DNA of 64,000 bases. It comes from Hemerocallis citrina (Eukaryota > Streptophyta > Magnoliopsida > Asparagales > Asphodelaceae). Below, piece after piece: positions 34,901 through 46,225 of the stretch. The stretch spans positions 31,972,089 through 32,036,088 of the forward strand of contig CM030362.1 in the NCBI GenBank assembly GCA_017893485.1. Reading direction: 5' to 3'. The notes below the pieces were generated by a model. The model ran no database searches. It saw only the letters and a program-made list of their open reading frames with translations, and was not told the origin of the DNA. A program made the translations under genes and the position numbers. Numbering within the stretch: the first letter of the stretch is position 1; the number at the start of each line of letters is the position of its first letter.

Positions 34901-35405
34901 TTGGGGTGGCCGGGTGCTAGGGTTTGAGGTGTTAGGGTTAAGGTTTGAGGGGCAGAGATACGATTATATATTTATAGAGGTGATTAGGGTTATTCGGTAT
35001 TTGGGTTAATGGGTATAAGAGGAGTATGAATAGGACTGACCCAATAAGACAAATGGGAATCAAATTAAATAGGATTCAAACTAGGATTGGGTAATATGGC
35101 TTTAGTAATCAATTAGGGATCAAAACAATAGGATTATGAATGGGGTAGAACACCAAATCTCCAAGCGCACCAAAAATAACAAATAAAGAGAACGAGACAA
35201 CAATAAAGAGCGAAACAACAACCATGAACAAGAACAACCAAGAAATCGAAAATAATTCGCAAAAATTAAGAATGAGAAAAGAAAATGAATATATATTGAA
35301 ACAACTCAATATACGGTTCAGAAAGAAAAAAAATGTAAGAAAGAGTACAAATACACAAGAAAAAAAATACACCAAAAATACGAAAAATGAAAAACAGGGG
35401 TTATA
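28964..35405 (-). repeat. gypsy 3' LTR (about 3.4 kb, split by a solo LTR)
   Basis: It starts TGTCACACCCCGCTT on the plus strand and ends GGGGTTATA, i.e. TATAACCCC at the LTR start on the minus strand. It is broken at 29367/32370 by a solo LTR; without that insert and its duplicated 5 bp it is about 3,435 bp. A GC-rich patch at 34700-34960 has short open frames but no recognisable protein. Confidence 0.85.
29368..32369 (-). repeat. nested solo LTR of a related gypsy element
   Basis: It runs from TGTCACGCTCCGCTTTCC to GGGGTTACA, 3,002 bp, flanked by a perfect 5-bp duplication TTGCA (29363-29367 and 32370-32374). Both ends resemble those of the host LTR, so it belongs to the same or a sister family. 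The internal region has been lost, most simply by recombination between two LTRs. A GC-rich segment with (GA)n lies at 31180-31800. Confidence 0.93.
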
Positions 35406-38400
35406 ATCCTACCCACCTAACAGAAAAAATTTCGTCCTCGAAATTTAAAAAGAAGATACATAGGGTAACCCCAAAACTACACAAACAAATGAGGAAACTT
35501 CTGCTGAATCTCCTCCTCCAGCTCTCAAGTCGACTCACCAGGCAAGTGAGGATTCCAAGCAACACGAACCAACTTGATGACCTTGTTCATAAGCACTTTC
35601 TCCCGCCGATCCCCAATAGCAACTGGCGGAATCTCACAAGTCAAATCCGGCCGAACGGCCAACTCAGAATAGTCGATCACGTGGCTCTCATCTCAGATAT
35701 ATCTCCTGAGTTGTGAGACATGGAAAACATCGCGCACTCCTGATAATGCTGGCGGCAATGCAAGACGATAGGCCACCTTGCTTACTCGCTCCAAAATCTC
35801 AAATGGTCCAATAAACCTAGGGCTAAGCTTGCCCCAACCACCAAACCAAATGACACCGCACCACGGCGATACCTTAAGAAAAACATGGTCACCAATAACA
35901 AACTCAAAGCTCTCCGATGGACATCAGCCCACCGCTTCTGCCGATCCTGAGCTGCCTACAAGTGCTTCCTGATCTGAACCACAACATCCACTGTCTTGGT
36001 GATCAACTCTGGACCCAACAACTGACTCTCACCAATGTCATTCCAGCACACTGGCGATCTGCACTTCCGCCCATAAAGTGCCTCGAACGGAGCAGCTTTA
36101 ATACTAGCTTGAAAGCTGTTATTGTACGAGAACTCTACGAGATGCAAATGGTCCTCCCAAGATCCACCAAACTAAAACATACAGGACCTCAACATGTCCT
36201 CAAGAATCTGAATAGTCCGCTCTCACTGTCCATCTGTCTGGGGATGAAAAGCTGTATTGTACTTTAATTTGCTCCCTAAACTGTTCTGAATACTCTCCCA
36301 GAACTGAGATCTAAATCTCGTATCCCTGTCGGATACAATACACCCCATGAAGTCTAACAATCTCTTACATATACCTCTCAGCTAGGCTCTTAGTAGACCG
36401 ACCGACACAAAAAGGAATGAAGTGAGCACTCTTCGTCAAACGGTCGACAATCATCCAAATAGCATTATGATCCTTATAACTCCTCGGTAAAGCGGTCACA
36501 AAATCCATAGTGTTATGTTCCCACTTCCACTCTGGAATAGGAAGCGGTTGAAGAAGTCCAGCGGTCCTCTGATGCTCTGCCTTAACCTGCTGACAGACCA
36601 AACACTGAGAAACAAACCGAGCAATAGCCCTCTTCATACCATGCCACCAGAAATGAAGCTTCAAATCCCGATACATCTTAGTACCGCCACGATGGATGGA
36701 ATACGAAGACTGATGCGCTTCCTCAAGCAATCTCTGACGAACTTCACCCTTAAGAACACACAACCGAGAACCAAAACTAAGCGAACCATCTGCATGAATA
36801 ACCATGTCAGTCCTGGACCCAGACTCAACCTCAGCTCGAAAATCCTGCAACTGCGCATCACCATCCTGCGCCTCTTTAATCTGATCAACAAGAGACGACC
36901 CCAGCTAGAGCGCCAAACAACTCCAACCAGAACTCGGCAACACAACATCTAGCTCCAACCTCCTCATCTGCTTAATGAGATCACTCTGCTGAGTAAAAAA
37001 CATAACTGCCGGTCTCTTGCTCAAAGCATCTAGCACCAAGTTTAGTTTACCAGGATGGTATTGCAAACTGATGTCATATCGGCAATAAGTTCCAACCAAC
37101 TCCTTTGCCTCATGTTTAACTCCTTCTGAGTGAAGACGTACTTGAGACTTTTGTGGTCTGTAAAGATCTCCACTCGGTCCCCAAGTAAATAATGTCTCTA
37201 TAGCTTCAAAGCATGAATCACTACCGCTAACTCCAAGTCATGAGTAGGATAGTTCTTCTCATGCGGCCTCAACTGCCTCGATGCATACGCAACGACTCGG
37301 CCCTTCTACATAAGAACTGCTCCAAGACCCTTACCAGAAGTATCACAGTGAACCACAAATCGGCCTGAACCATCTGGAATAGTCAACATAGGCACTGACG
37401 TCAATCTGTTCTTCAACTCAATAAAAGTCTCATTGCACTCATCAGACCAACAAAACTTCTGATCCTTCCCAGCCAATTTAGTCAACGGTCCTGCTATCTT
37501 TGAAAAGTCTTGAACAAACCTCCGATAATAGCCAGCCAAACCAAGAAAATTCATGACCTCTGAAACTGACTTGGGAATAGGCCAATCCTTCACAGCCTCA
37601 ATCTTGGCAGGATCCACAGAAATACCATCACCTGAGATAATATGCCCCAAGAAAGAAATCCTGTCGAGCCAAAACTCAAACTTGCTAAGTTTCCTATAGA
37701 GCCGATTCTCTCTCAAGGTCTGCAGAACCACTTTAAGATGCTCAACATGATCTTCCCGATTCCGAGAATATACCAAAATATCATCAATGAAGACCACCAC
37801 AAATCTATCCAAGAACGGAGAGAAAACCTGGTTCATAAGACTCATGAATACAGGCGGCGCATTCGTGACCCCGAACGGCATCACAAGATACTCATAGTGC
37901 CCGTATCTAGTCCTGAAAGCAGTCTTCTGTATATCTGTAGCCTTCACCTTAACTTGGTGATACCCAGAACGAAGATCCAACTTCGAGAAAATAGTAGCTC
38001 CACTCAGCTGATCAAATAAATCATCGATCTTGGGCAACGGATATCGATTTTTCACAGTAACTCTGTTCAGTTCCCGATAATCCATACACAGTCGACGACT
38101 ACCATCCTTCTTATCAACAAAAAGGACTGGAGCACCCCAAGGTGAAACACTAGGTCTGATGAAACTCAAATCAAGCAACTGCTAAATCTGCACCTTAAGC
38201 GCTACTAGCTCAACTGGTGCCATCCTGTAGGGACTCTTTGATACCGGAGCTGTTCCAGGCTGAACATCAATACCGAATTCTACTTCCCTATCAAGGGGTA
38301 AGCCAAGCAACTCTTCTGGAAAAAAACATACAAGAAATCCCAAACTACTAGAGGCGCAGCCTCACAGCCTGAGTGCATTTCCATCGCACAATCCACCTGT

Positions 38401-38791
38401 TCAACTGCAGTCTTTGCTCGGCCAAGGAAAGACTCCCCGGCATGGAACTCAAATTCTGCTCGATCTGGAATTCTGAAGACGACTTTCTTGGCACAGAAAT
38501 CAATAATGGCATGGGTTTCACCCAACCAATCCATACCGAGAATGACATCAAATCCTGAATTTCCAATTATAATCAGGTTGGCTTTGAAATCTGCATCCCC
38601 AATAACAACGGAACATTGTCTGCATTCACGAAAACATATGACAACTCCACCACCTGTCACAATGTTCCAAGCCTCTGACATATTGCTGCATTCTAACTGA
38701 TGGCGAGCGACAAATCGAGAGGAGACAAAAGAATGGGTTGCCCCAGAATCAAAAAGAACATGGGCAGGAAAAAAGCAAACAAGGATGATAT

Positions 38792-38945
38792 CTAAAAGGA
38801 GTCAAAGACAAGGAGAAAGAACAGACAATTAAGGGTGAGGGAAAAAAATCAACAATGAAGAAAGAAACCATAGAGAGGCAGAGCAAGACCAAAAGAAAGA
38901 AAACAAAATAGAAATAAACATCAAAATAATCAAAACAAAATATAC
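38792..38945 (-). other. likely spliceosomal intron in the gypsy protease region
   Basis: The minus strand has CAG|GTATATTT at 38945 and a T-rich tract ending TTTTAG at 38792. Removing these 154 bp joins EGVVAD to IILVCFFPAHVLFDSGATHSF in frame, restoring the expected approach to the catalytic DSG. Without splicing the frame is lost before DSG. Confidence 0.6.
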
Positions 38946-39585
38946 CTGCCACAACTCCTTCAGCTGTCTCAGCATCTACAGCAGTCAAGTTGAAAGCCTG
39001 ACTCTCCTCGGAACAGCGATGCTCTGACCGACAATCTGGCGTTGAGGAGGAAGCGGTGGCCTAACTGGACCACGAGCTGGAACTGCCTGCTAATAGGACC
39101 CCTGGCTGGAAGAGCCAACTGCTGCAACGGTTGTGGACAATCTCGCACTGTATGATCAGTAGAGCCACACCTAAAGCATCGGCGATTGGCGCGCCTACAT
39201 TCCCTGTGATCATGCCCAAGCAACCGACAGAAATCACAGTAACTACCCCTCTGGGAACCAGCAGAAAAGTAAGGAGCTGTCCTGACTGAATGGGCGGAAA
39301 CAGGCCTCCGAATAGGCCCACCAGAAGGCCTAGCAACAGCAGTGGGAACAGTCCGCTGAGAAGAAGACGAACCACCACGAGCTTGCTCCTGAGCTCGAGC
39401 TGCCTCAAGAGCTTCAGTGTAGGTACGCAAGCGAAGAGAGACAAGATGCCTCTTGATATCCTGCTCAAGCCCATTTGTGAATCTACGAGCCATATCCTCT
39501 TCGGTTGCCACAAGAACGGTAGCGAAACGGCTAAGTTTAATAAACTCAGCTGCGTACTCGTTCCCTTGACCTGGAACCCTGTTGC

Positions 39586-39665
39586 AAGAAAGTCCATGTT
39601 ACATTATTGCATGAACAATTATGTAATAAATCTAATATGGAATAATGACTTAACCTGTTTTAGGG
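39586..39665 (-). other. intron-like insertion in gypsy gag
   Basis: On the minus strand FLALKQ is followed by GTTAAG, about 75 bp of AT-rich DNA with stops, then TTGCAACAG and the Gag continuation GNEYAAEFIKLSRF. Simple GT-AG removal leaves the frame off by one base, so either the element has a later indel or this is a plain insertion. Coordinates are approximate. Confidence 0.4.
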
Positions 39666-40315
39666 CCAGAAATTGTTGTTCCATCTCAACTCGAGTACTA
39701 CTTGGGAAGAACTTCTCCAAGAAACTCCGAGTAAAAGTAGCCCAAGCAATAGGCCTCTCAAGTCACTCAGACTCGGCCATCCACCAGATATGGGCCAGAT
39801 CCACCAGCTGGATGGAAACCACGTCCACCCGATCAGCCTTGGAACACGAGCCGCTAACAACAAGCGCTCAGTCCGGATCAACCACTGTTCAGCCTCCAAA
39901 GGTATCTCAGTGCCGGAAAAATGGTCGGGATGTAGCCTCATAAAATCTGTAACTGTGCCTGGACGAGGCAGGAAGATTTGCATGCACAGGCACAACAGGA
40001 GGCAGAACCCGGGCTGCTTCAAGAGCAGCCATCACAAGATCATCATGGTTTTGCTGCTGATTAATCAGCCGCTCAAGCACAGTAGTAACAGCCTCAATCG
40101 GGTCAACCTGTGACTGAGAAGTAGAATCTCTGCGAGCCATAATCTGCACAAGACCAAAAACAATTAGCATCCAGAATCAGAGTTGGTATAATTTCACTTA
40201 TGTATGCATGGTTGGTGAAATGTTGAGCAGATCCCAGTTCGAGCCAAAGCTTGTCTAATATATTAGGCAACTAATACATTAGCCAAACATGGTGCTCTGA
40301 TACCACTAAAAACCT

Positions 40316-42333
40316 TGTCACGCCCCGCTTTCCAAAAAGAATACGGAATACGGATACGTAACAAAAGCCCAGCAAATGATTTTCATCATCTATAAGCTGT
40401 TCAGGAATCTTTACAACATATCACAGGAATAATCAGAGTCGGAAGCAAAGAAACAACTAGTCATGCATAATTGAAATAAGATACCAACAGAAATTACTTG
40501 AAACCAAATATTATAATCTCAAATAATCAAATTCTGAACAAGTCAAATATCCTGTGTCACATCGCCCAAATACAAATAAATATCCAAGTCATCAAGTACA
40601 ATTTATTCATGTTCAAGCAACAAGTAATAATAATAAAGCAGAAAATCCAGCACTAATACATCATCTCGCCAATACCATCTGGCAGTCGACCATCCTGATC
40701 TGCAATTAGTAAATTTGCAGTAGAAGAAAAAAAGAAAAATAAGTACCCGTCAATTGCAAGTTACGGGCCACTTATAATGTAAGATACAAGTACAGGGAAT
40801 ATGAAATTCTAAGTAACAGACCTAGCATGGTATAAGTGTGTCAATAGAAATATAATGTCTAACATGAATCAGGAAAAATAGAAACAAGTAGCATGGTATA
40901 CTCACAGGTACAGGTAACATGTATCAAGTGTCAAGTAAATAGATAATCAGGTAAACATATAACTGGTATCAGGTAANNNNNNNNNNNNNNNNNNNNNNNN
41001 NNNNNNNNNNNNNNNNNNNNNNNNNNNNNNNNNNNNNNNNNNNNNNNNNNNNNNNNNNNNNNNNNNNNNNNNNNNNNNNNNNNNNNNNNNNNNNNNNNNN
41101 NNNNNNNNNNNNNNNNNNNNNNNNNNNNNNNNNNNNNNNNNNNNNNNNNNNNNNNNNNNNNNNNNNNNNNNNNNNNNNNNNNNNNNNNNNNNNNNNNNNN
41201 NNNNNNNNNNNNNNNNNNNNNNNNNNNNNNNNNNNNNNNNNNNNNNNNNNNNNNNNNNNNNNNNNNNNNNNNNNNNNNNNNNNNNNNNNNNNNNNNNNNN
41301 NNNNNNNNNNNNNNNNNNNNNNNNNNNNNNNNNNNNNNNNNNNNNNNNNNNNNNNNNNNNNNNNNNNNNNNNNNNNNNNNNNNNNNNNNNNNNNNNNNNN
41401 NNNNNNNNNNNNNNNNNNNNNNNNNNNNNNNNNNNNNNNNNNNNNNNNNNNNNNNNNNNNNNNNNNNNNNNNNNNNCAGGTGTACAGGTAAACAGGTAAT
41501 CATGTAACAAGTAACAGGTAACAGGTAATCTGGTATACAGGTAATCATATAACAGGTACAAGTAGAGGAAATCAGATTACGACAAGTCTTGCATTATTAC
41601 TATCCAGGTAGCACTTCATGCGCCCCAAAAACATAACACATGGTTACTACAACAAACAGTTTCGCTTTAGATTTCGTAGTGGTGTCCAAAGGACAGTGTA
41701 CTCAGGTACAGGAAACATGTATAACAGGAACAGGTAGAACCTAGTAATTCTCTTCCGAGTACATTTCCTATAGGGAAGCATGCAGTCATGTACAGGAAAC
41801 AGGTATAACCTAGTGGTTATCTTCCGAGTACATCTTCCTATAGGAAAGCATGCAGTCATGTACAGGTAATAAAATCGTGAATCATGTAGTCATGAACACG
41901 TAACAGGCAGGCAGGACACATGTCCTCTTCGAAGTACACGTTTCTATATTTTCCACTATTAAGTCTTTCCTTTAACTCCAGCTTGGTCATTTATTATTAT
42001 AATTAGGTATGCATGTATGTGTCGCAAAACAAAGCAAGGATAACAGTATATAAACATGTATCAGGTTCAGGGTGCAAGATAAATAAATACAGGTACAAGA
42101 TTACACATAACAGAGTAAAACAGCTAGTTTTCTAATTCAGGACAGCAAGATAGTGTTGTACTAAAATAGTGATTCCCGCTGCTACAAACATCCAAATCTG
42201 AATCTGTAGAAGGATCTGGAAAATAAACTTCCACACGAATCCAGCAAGTATAGTTAAGTCATATAGTAATTCACAACATCATAACTCAAAACAGATTTGA
42301 AAACAGAAAACATGTTCAGTCAGAAATCAGGAA
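40316..42333 (-). repeat. gypsy 5' LTR, truncated and containing the assembly gap
   Basis: It aligns by eye with the left LTR from its TGTCACGCCCCGC end to CAGAAATCAGGAA, where the left LTR continues for about 2 kb more but this copy passes into Helitron-like sequence. It has CAGGTAA-rich repeats on both sides of the N run. Confidence 0.85.
40977..41476. other. assembly gap, 500 N
   Basis: Exactly 500 N inside CAGGTAA-type repeats of the truncated LTR. A round number suggests a placeholder rather than a measured length. Confidence 0.98.
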
Positions 42334-42335
42334 CA

Positions 42336-42490
42336 GGCCTTAGTGTCATTTGTCAATCTATCAATACGTGTGACGCATGTACATAACTAATACGAAAAAG
42401 ATTTCAGGTTCAAGTTCTTACTACGTCAGAGTACTTATTTTTTATTTTAAAAATTTATTAAGACATGCATCGCACGGTAAATTACTATAG
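42336..42490 (+). mobile_element. Helitron-like family B remnant
   Basis: Matches the units at 5.3-6.3 kb in inverted orientation, from GCCTTAGTGTCATTTGTCAA to the GCATCGCACGG hairpin and TTACTA. The 5' end is missing at the junction with the broken LTR. Confidence 0.55.
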
Positions 42491-43174
42491 TGTGTGTATA
42501 TATATATATGGAAAGAGAGAGAGACAGAGGGGCAAATTAATGGTTCACATGACAAGAAGACACATTAAGGTACTAGTACGATATATAATTGTCATTAAGT
42601 TTGGACATGTACATATAGTTAATACGACTAAAAAAATAAACAAATACGTGCAAAATATATGTGCAATAAATATAGGGGGATTTCTCCATTTCTTGCAGGG
42701 AGTTAATTAATTATTATCAAGGCTGTGTGTAAATTTATTTTTTTAAAATCTATTAAACAAACAAGGATCATCTCAATTTAAGAGCTTGTTGTGGTCCATG
42801 GGAGTGTCATGATTTTTATAGCTAAAGTAGTAGCTGGATATAATGGTTAATTTACACTTTGGAGTAGGATAAAAAAAAATAAAATTTACACTTTGGAGAT
42901 TGATGGAAATAATTAAAAGCGTGTTTCCTTCTTTGATAGATACGTATATATGACTATATATGGAAAGATTTGTAGACCATGATGTATGCAAATAAATCAG
43001 GATTGGTGACCTCGAGTTATATATGAACTGTCACAGTTGAAATGATTGTAAGACATAACGGAACTAGGACTGAAGTTAAACACATTTGTTGTGTTTTGAC
43101 AGATAGTTTCGATTATGTACTAGACTTGGTTGCTATTTGTGAAGATCCAAATCCATTATATGTACTAGTATTTT
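42491..43174. other. non-coding, AT-rich
   Basis: A TA run and GA tract at 42500-42530; otherwise nothing recognised. Confidence 0.3.
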
Positions 43175-43690
43175 TTATGCATCGTTTTGATAAGAGTTGG
43201 AGAATTTTTACATGCGATATATGTGTTAAGAAATAGTTTTCAAGTTGGACGTGCGTTGCACAGAATTGGAAAAAAACATTTTGAAAGAAAAGTTACATTT
43301 GTACGTGCAATATACATGTTTAAAAGTAGAATTTGAATTGTACGTGTAATATATGTATATGTTTTAAATAAGTGAGTTTTTTTTATTTGTTTGTTTTTGT
43401 TGTAATCTATAACTGTTATAATGGGAGAGATGGGGTTGTAAAAAAATAAACAATTTTTTATTTCTTAGTGCGTGTGTGTCAACACGTGCAGCGCACATGT
43501 TGGTAGAATTTTTTTTTTGTCATTTTCATTCCCCTCCCCATTTTTTCACGTGCATCGCACGTGCATTACACTAGTTGTAATTAATGGGAGAGTTGGAGTT
43601 GTATGTACAATGTATAGATTTATATGTTGACAAATGACAACCTAATTCTCCCATTATAATATTAGAGATATCCTGCTCTATCATTGTAAT
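43175..43690 (+). mobile_element. Helitron-like family B copies
   Basis: The segment 43175-43400 matches 5745-5960 closely. A 3' end is clear: CACGTGCATCGCACGTG (43548-43564) followed by CATTACACTAG ending at 43574 and a T. Another unit starts right after it (TTGTAATTAATGGGAGAG) and ends near CTCCCATTATAATATTAGAG, which again shows end-to-end insertion. Confidence 0.6.
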
Positions 43691-43896
43691 AATTTTCAGT
43701 TAGATTGTTAATTAATTGTAATTTAGGGTATGAAAATTACTTCGTCCACCCTAAACTATCCACATATGGCTCGTTCTTAAGTGAAATATAGTAGTTATAT
43801 TTGCCTTTTATTTAAAGAAATAGGATTCGAAAAGCAAAATATATATGAACTGCATTTAATATATAAGAAATGTCTAACTATTACAATGAACAGTTA

Positions 43897-44605
43897 CAGC
43901 ATCCACAGCGGGTTTCTTACTTTTCCCATTTTGCCATTTTTTGGCAAAAAAAATACCCACAATGGTTTGCTATATTCCCATATTTTGATAAATTTGTTAA
44001 AGTTGCTTCTCATATTTGGAAAACAAAATAAGGATTCTCAGAATATAGGGAACAGAACAACATGTTCCGTCTCAGGATTTATTTATTTATTTATTATTTT
44101 TTAACTCATCCGACGAAACAAGTTGTTTCGTTTGAATATTTTTTCAGATTTTATATAAAAAAATCGGACGGTACATGTTGTACTATTCCAAAAAAAAATA
44201 AAAAATAAAAATATATGTATAGAAAGAAGCTCTCGAATAGAACAAGTTGTCCAGTTCGAAGCAAAAAAAATTGCTTCGAACGGGACAACATGTCCCGTCC
44301 TTAAATCAAGAGCCTTTTCCCAACTTATTTCACTTTTTTTAATTAATTAATCATTAATTAATCTAATTAATTACTATCTTAGTAATTTAATAACTAAATC
44401 TAATACTAATATACTAACTAACTTAATCTAATCACTTTTTAACATTTTAACCAAAAATAAATAAATAGACGGAACATAGTGTTCCGTCCGGAAAAAAAAA
44501 TATATATAACAAAATTATAGCAAAGCATCGTTGAAATGCAATTGTCAAATTGTTATTTCTATTTATTATTTTGCCATATTTGAAGAATAATCATTGTGGA
44601 TGCTC
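43897..44605. mobile_element. PIF/Harbinger-type MITE, copy 4
   Basis: Termini CAGCATCCACAGCGG and, inverted, GAGCATCCACAATGA. TTA precedes and TTC follows, so the duplication is worn. Palindromic boxes: 44048, 44109, 44164, 44233, 44277 and 44468-44488 (half-site GACGGAACAT). Confidence 0.75.
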
Positions 44606-45858
44606 TTCAATGGGCTGAGCAGTTTACACTTTACGCTCCTTCTGGAATTACAATCTGCATTCAAATTTTCAAACATCTCAACCACTCCCGGCCCCAAATA
44701 TAGAAACATGCATACAATAAGCCTAACCTTGTCATGCATCAATATGACATTCAGGGAAATGGTAGGTCATACGAATAATGAAACTATCTTTTCATCCATA
44801 TTCAGATCCTGCTGCAACTGAATTATCCAGCCAAGTTGCAGGTTTGCATAGCACCCTCACTCCATTCATGATTCATGCTCTAACGTCAAACTTAAAATAA
44901 TGGCTCCACTGTTCTAGTAGTCTCTAATCTGTCATGCAAAAGTGGAAACATGTGTACGAAGGGGTGCTGAATTTAAAGGGAAAAGTGACAGACAATTCAA
45001 TGTGGATCCAGCTAGGTGAGTTTGAAATTAAAGAAGCTAACCCTAGTTGGCAACTAGGATATGAGTCATATGACTTGATTAACAGGAAAGTAATTAAATA
45101 TATTTTGAGAGAAAACTTTCTTATTTAATAGAGTTTTTTTCCACGTAACTGACTAATAAATATTCTAATTCTATATAATAACTCAGTTACAAATTACTAT
45201 TTTCATATCACTACCTCAACCAACTCAAAAGATAATTAAATTACAAAATTTTAAAATTTTCTGATAATTGAACAAATTTGCACATAAATTTTTTTTTTGG
45301 CTAGATTGTAATAATTATTACAGTCGAGGTTGTGACTGATCATTTTGGAGGTAATCAAGTAGTAATATGCAAATAATATTTTTATAAGTAAGTTTATGGA
45401 ATTAAAATATTTGTTAGTAAGTTACATGGAAAAGAACCGATTTAATAATGTATTATCTAATTAGCACTAGGAGGACAGGGAGATGCCATCCACATGCATG
45501 CACAAGGTGGTGAGGTTTCTTGGAAACCAGTCGATTATTTTCCTTCTCTCACTCTCATGAATGGCCCCACACTTCTTGAAACATCTCGTTTCTGAATTAT
45601 GCACGGGAAAAGCTGACACTTAATGGACCTAATTAAGCTTTATTTTCTCAAAATAAGAAATTTCAAAAGAATGGAAGTTACGATAGCCAAGAAACACGAC
45701 ACAAAGAGGATTATAATCTGGTGAAAAAGCAAATACATAGGGCAACTATAAAAATCAGGTAGTACGTACAACAAATACAAGAATCATGCATCATCACCAT
45801 CACAAAGCAACAAATAGAAAATATTAAATGAAGAAAACAATAGCCATACAACACCAGC
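44606..45858. other. intergenic, nothing recognised
   Basis: AT-rich DNA without repeats or frames of note, between a MITE and the 3' region of the extensin gene. Confidence 0.3.
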
Positions 45859-46104
45859 TCATTTGCTTCTAGAAGGAAAAGGTCCATGCACAAGCTTCCC
45901 ACTCAATATTCTAGAACTAGAGAAAAGAACAACATGTAAGACTCCAACCATGAAAGCTCTTCTGTTGAAGTTGGTATCATGTGTAGAAGAGCTCCCTGTT
46001 GCATTCTTCATGTACTTATTATTACTTAAATTAGAATTCTGCAAACTAAAGAGATGAAAAGCTTGAGACGGGAACCTCTCTCTTCTCTTATCCACCTTTA
46101 TTCT

Positions 46105-46212
46105 GCTAACACTAAAGCCTGCAATAACATAACAACAAATCTAGATAAGATAAAATGTAAATTACAATTAATGAAATAAGTAACTAACAAAAGATCACGT
46201 CATAACTTACTT
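46105..46212 (-). other. probable 3' UTR intron of the extensin gene
   Basis: A strong donor GTAAGT begins 14 nt after the extensin TAA stop, and an acceptor TTATTGCAG lies about 108 bp further on. The next exon would be untranslated for the extensin. It holds an open frame (stop at 45859) of about 78 codons from an internal ATG at 46095, ending in ...GKLVHGPFPSRSK, which I do not recognise. Confidence 0.45.
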
Positions 46213-46225
46213 GAGGAATTTTTGC

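Larger units (their letters stand above)
35455..40140 (-). pseudogene. gypsy Gag-Pol, interrupted by stops and frameshifts
   Basis: Gag starts at 40140 (MARRDSTSQSQVDP), continues to about 38969 and includes a CCHC knuckle (CFRCGSTDHTVRDC, near 39150). The protease motif DSGATHSF is at about 38730-38750 and FDVILGMDWLGE near 38530. RT runs 38178 to about 37500 with FIDD at about 37780. RNase H starts near 37350 ([13 protein letters not shown]) and meets TAG at 37306. Integrase has an HHCC zinc module and the MDFVTALPRS block (36365-36850). A chromodomain-like stretch (VAWNPHLPGEST) lies near 35520-35560, followed at once by TGA. Several frameshifts separate the parts. Not functional as it stands. 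Confidence 0.9.
28964..42333 (-). mobile_element. Ty3/gypsy chromovirus-type LTR retrotransposon, minus strand
   Basis: The coding order on the minus strand is Gag with CCHC, protease, RT, RNase H, integrase and then a chromodomain-like tail, which places it among the chromoviruses (Tekay/Del-like). The 3' LTR is on the left (28964-35405, including a nested solo LTR). The 5' LTR is on the right (40316-42333) and is truncated. The primer site TGGTATCAGAGC (initiator Met tRNA) is at 40294-40305 on the minus strand. A purine-rich tract precedes the 3' LTR at about 35406-35420. Target duplications cannot be tested because the right LTR end is lost. Confidence 0.92.

Noticed and set aside
40931..41561. 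Two minus-strand frames of about 200 codons
   Set aside because: They consist mostly of N from the gap.
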